Below are positions 12,039 through 13,495 of a stretch of DNA of 13,495 bases, one piece after another (within the stretch, counting starts at the first letter, position 1; each line of letters starts with the position of its first letter). The stretch spans positions 1-13,495 of the forward strand of contig CAKTKM010000026.1 of the NCBI GenBank assembly GCA_934569425.1, given 5' to 3'. Below the pieces are notes generated by a model. The model worked only from the letters and a program-made list of their open reading frames with translations. It did no database searches and was not told where the DNA came from. Origin of the DNA: an uncultured Oscillospiraceae bacterium (GTDB lineage Bacteria; Bacillota; Clostridia; Oscillospirales; Oscillospiraceae). The translations under genes and the position numbers were made by a program.

Positions 12039-13495
12039 ATGCCGCAATTCAAAGTGCATTCCGAATATTCCCCCGCAGGCGATCAGCCGCAGGCCATCGC
12101 CAGGCTGGCCGAAGGCGTGGAGAATGGCCTGCGGGAGCAGGTGCTCAAGGGCGTGACCGGTTCCGGCAAGACCTACACCATGGCCAAGGTCATCGAACAG
12201 GTACAGCGTCCCACGCTGGTGCTGGCGCACAACAAAACGCTGGCCGCCCAGCTCTGCGAGGAATTTCGGGAGTTTTTCCCCGAAAACGCCGTGGAATACT
12301 TCGTCTCCTACTACGATTACTACCAGCCGGAGGCCTATATCCCCCACACCGACACCTACATTGAAAAGGACGCCTCCACCAATGAGGAGATCGACCGGCT
12401 GCGGCTCAGCGCCACCTGTGCGCTGCTGGAGCGGCGGGATGTGATCGTGGTGTCCTCCGTCAGCTGCATCTACGGTCTGGGTGAGCCGGAGGATTTCGAG
12501 AAAATGATGATCTCCCTGCGGACGGGGATGACCATGGATCGGGACGAGCTGCTGCGCCGTCTGGTGGAGGATCGCTACGAGCGTAATGACGTGGCGTTCC
12601 AGCGGAACGTATTCCGGGTGCGGGGCGACACGGTGGAGCTGTACCCCGCCTATTACAAGGACCGCGCCATCCGGGTGGAGTTCTTCGGCGATGAGATCGA
12701 CCGAATCACGGAGTTCCATCCCGTTACCGGCGCGGCCATCAAAACGCTGAACCATGTGGCGGTCTATCCCGCCAACCACTATGTGACGCCCAAGGATAAG
12801 ATGGATGCCGCCATGTCCCAGATCAAAAAGGAGCTGGCGGAGCGCCTGCAATATTTCGAGGATAACAACATGCTGGTGGAGGCGCAGCGCCTGCGCCAGC
12901 GGACGGAATACGACATGGAAATGATGACGGAGCTGGGCTATTGCTCCGGTATCGAAAACTATTCCCGCATCATCTCCCAGCGTCCCGCCGGTTCGCCGCC
13001 CATGACGCTGCTGGACTTCTTCCCCGATGATTTCCTGCTGTTTGTGGATGAGAGCCATGTGACGCTGCCGCAGGTGCGTGCCATGTATAACGGCGACCAC
13101 GCCCGCAAGGAGAGTCTGGTGCGTTACGGCTTCCGTCTCCCCTGCGCCTTTGACAACCGGCCGCTGAAATTCGAGGAGTTTGAAGAGCGGTTCCATCAGG
13201 CCATTTACGTTTCGGCCACCCCCGGCGAGTATGAGAAGACCCACGCCGATCAGGTGGTGGAGCAGGTGATCCGCCCCACCGGTCTGCTGGATCCCCGCAT
13301 TGAGCTGCGTCCCGTACTGGGGCAGATCGACGGCCTGTCCGCCGAGATCCGCGCCCGGGCGGAGCGGAATGAGCGGGTGCTGGTGACCACCCTCACCAAG
13401 CGGATGGCAGAGGATCTGACCGCCCATTTCCGGCAGAACGGCATCCGCGTGCGGTACATGCACTCGGACGTGGCGGCGCTGGAGCGCATGGAGAT
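12039..13495 (+). CDS. uvrB: UvrABC excinuclease subunit B, 3' end cut by window edge
   Basis: The first 485 residues of UvrB, the damage-verifying helicase-like subunit of nucleotide excision repair, which is about 660 residues in full. It starts [20 protein letters not shown]. Walker A is GVTGSGKT (38-45). The beta-hairpin that clamps damaged DNA begins [12 protein letters not shown] (91-102) and continues [18 protein letters not shown]. Walker B is DESH (337-340), followed by the conserved MYNGD and YGFRLPCA, and [10 protein letters not shown] lies further on. The reading is open to the window end and stops at [12 protein letters not shown], before the last helicase motif and the C-terminal UvrC-binding coiled coil. 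Its RBS AAGGAG overlaps the radC stop, indicating one operon. Confidence 0.97.
   Translation, partial: MPQFKVHSEYSPAGDQPQAIARLAEGVENGLREQVLKGVTGSGKTYTMAKVIEQVQRPTLVLAHNKTLAAQLCEEFREFFPENAVEYFVSYYDYYQPEAYIPHTDTYIEKDASTNEEIDRLRLSATCALLERRDVIVVSSVSCIYGLGEPEDFEKMMISLRTGMTMDRDELLRRLVEDRYERNDVAFQRNVFRVRGDTVELYPAYYKDRAIRVEFFGDEIDRITEFHPVTGAAIKTLNHVAVYPANHYVTPKDKMDAAMSQIKKELAERLQYFEDNNMLVEAQRLRQRTEYDMEMMTELGYCSGIENYSRIISQRPAGSPPMTLLDFFPDDFLLFVDESHVTLPQVRAMYNGDHARKESLVRYGFRLPCAFDNRPLKFEEFEERFHQAIYVSATPGEYEKTHADQVVEQVIRPTGLLDPRIELRPVLGQIDGLSAEIRARAERNERVLVTTLTKRMAEDLTAHFRQNGIRVRYMHSDVAALERME

Noticed and set aside
11967-13463. 498-codon reverse open frame opposite uvrB
   Set aside because: The forward strand encodes intact UvrB motifs throughout; the reverse frame is a shadow.
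1-13495. Mobile elements, CRISPR arrays, phage genes or toxin-antitoxin pairs
   Set aside because: No transposase, integrase, regular spacer-repeat array or paired small toxin-like genes were seen; gene content is almost entirely core.

Overview
The window looks like a core-genome segment of a GC-rich, spore-forming Firmicute, most likely a gut Oscillospiraceae/Oscillospirales-type Clostridium relative (family-level inference from protein style only). It carries two sporulation genes (bofA, spoIID), Firmicutes-type ribosome binding sites (GGAGG) before nearly every gene, a Bacillus-like yaaL-bofA pair and an M-box magnesium riboswitch. I see no phage, insertion sequence, CRISPR array, tRNA or rRNA.

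Layout from left to right. Positions 1-320 hold the 5' part of rplM (leftward), with a strong promoter and a structured leader up to 446. A rightward ttcA-like tRNA thiolation gene follows (550-1275), then a small membrane-anchored protein of unknown function (1322-1711). A leftward yaaL-bofA pair (1771-2324) ends at a terminator near 1735 and is divergent from tadA (2455-2901). An unknown putative lipoprotein lies at 2995-3576 and is followed by a gene-free stretch with two hairpins. spoIID is at 3875-4867.

Then comes a tight rightward operon: OmpR-type response regulator, sensor histidine kinase and membrane-anchored HtrA protease (4967-8438). This is a plausible envelope-stress module resembling CssRS/HtrB of Bacillus. 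It ends at a symmetrical bidirectional terminator shared with the leftward cluster on its right.

The leftward cluster is mgtE (9540-10925, preceded by an M-box riboswitch), a Cys-rich DUF1540 protein (9225-9428), and two half-length TSUP-family membrane proteins overlapping by GTGA (8463-9172). Hairpins sit directly in front of the ribosome binding sites within this cluster. At the right edge, radC (11356-12027) and uvrB (12039 to the window end, truncated) form a rightward DNA-repair operon behind a good sigma-A-type promoter.

No clearly new multi-gene system is evident. The most interesting signals are regulatory or architectural. They are a sigma-E-like promoter before yaaL-bofA, an 11-bp direct repeat at the two-component promoter, a repeated EVVD(W/Y)YV motif in the cytoplasmic tail of HtrA, the split TSUP permease, the hairpin-before-RBS chain, and a 10-nt-period pyrimidine repeat in the ttcA leader.
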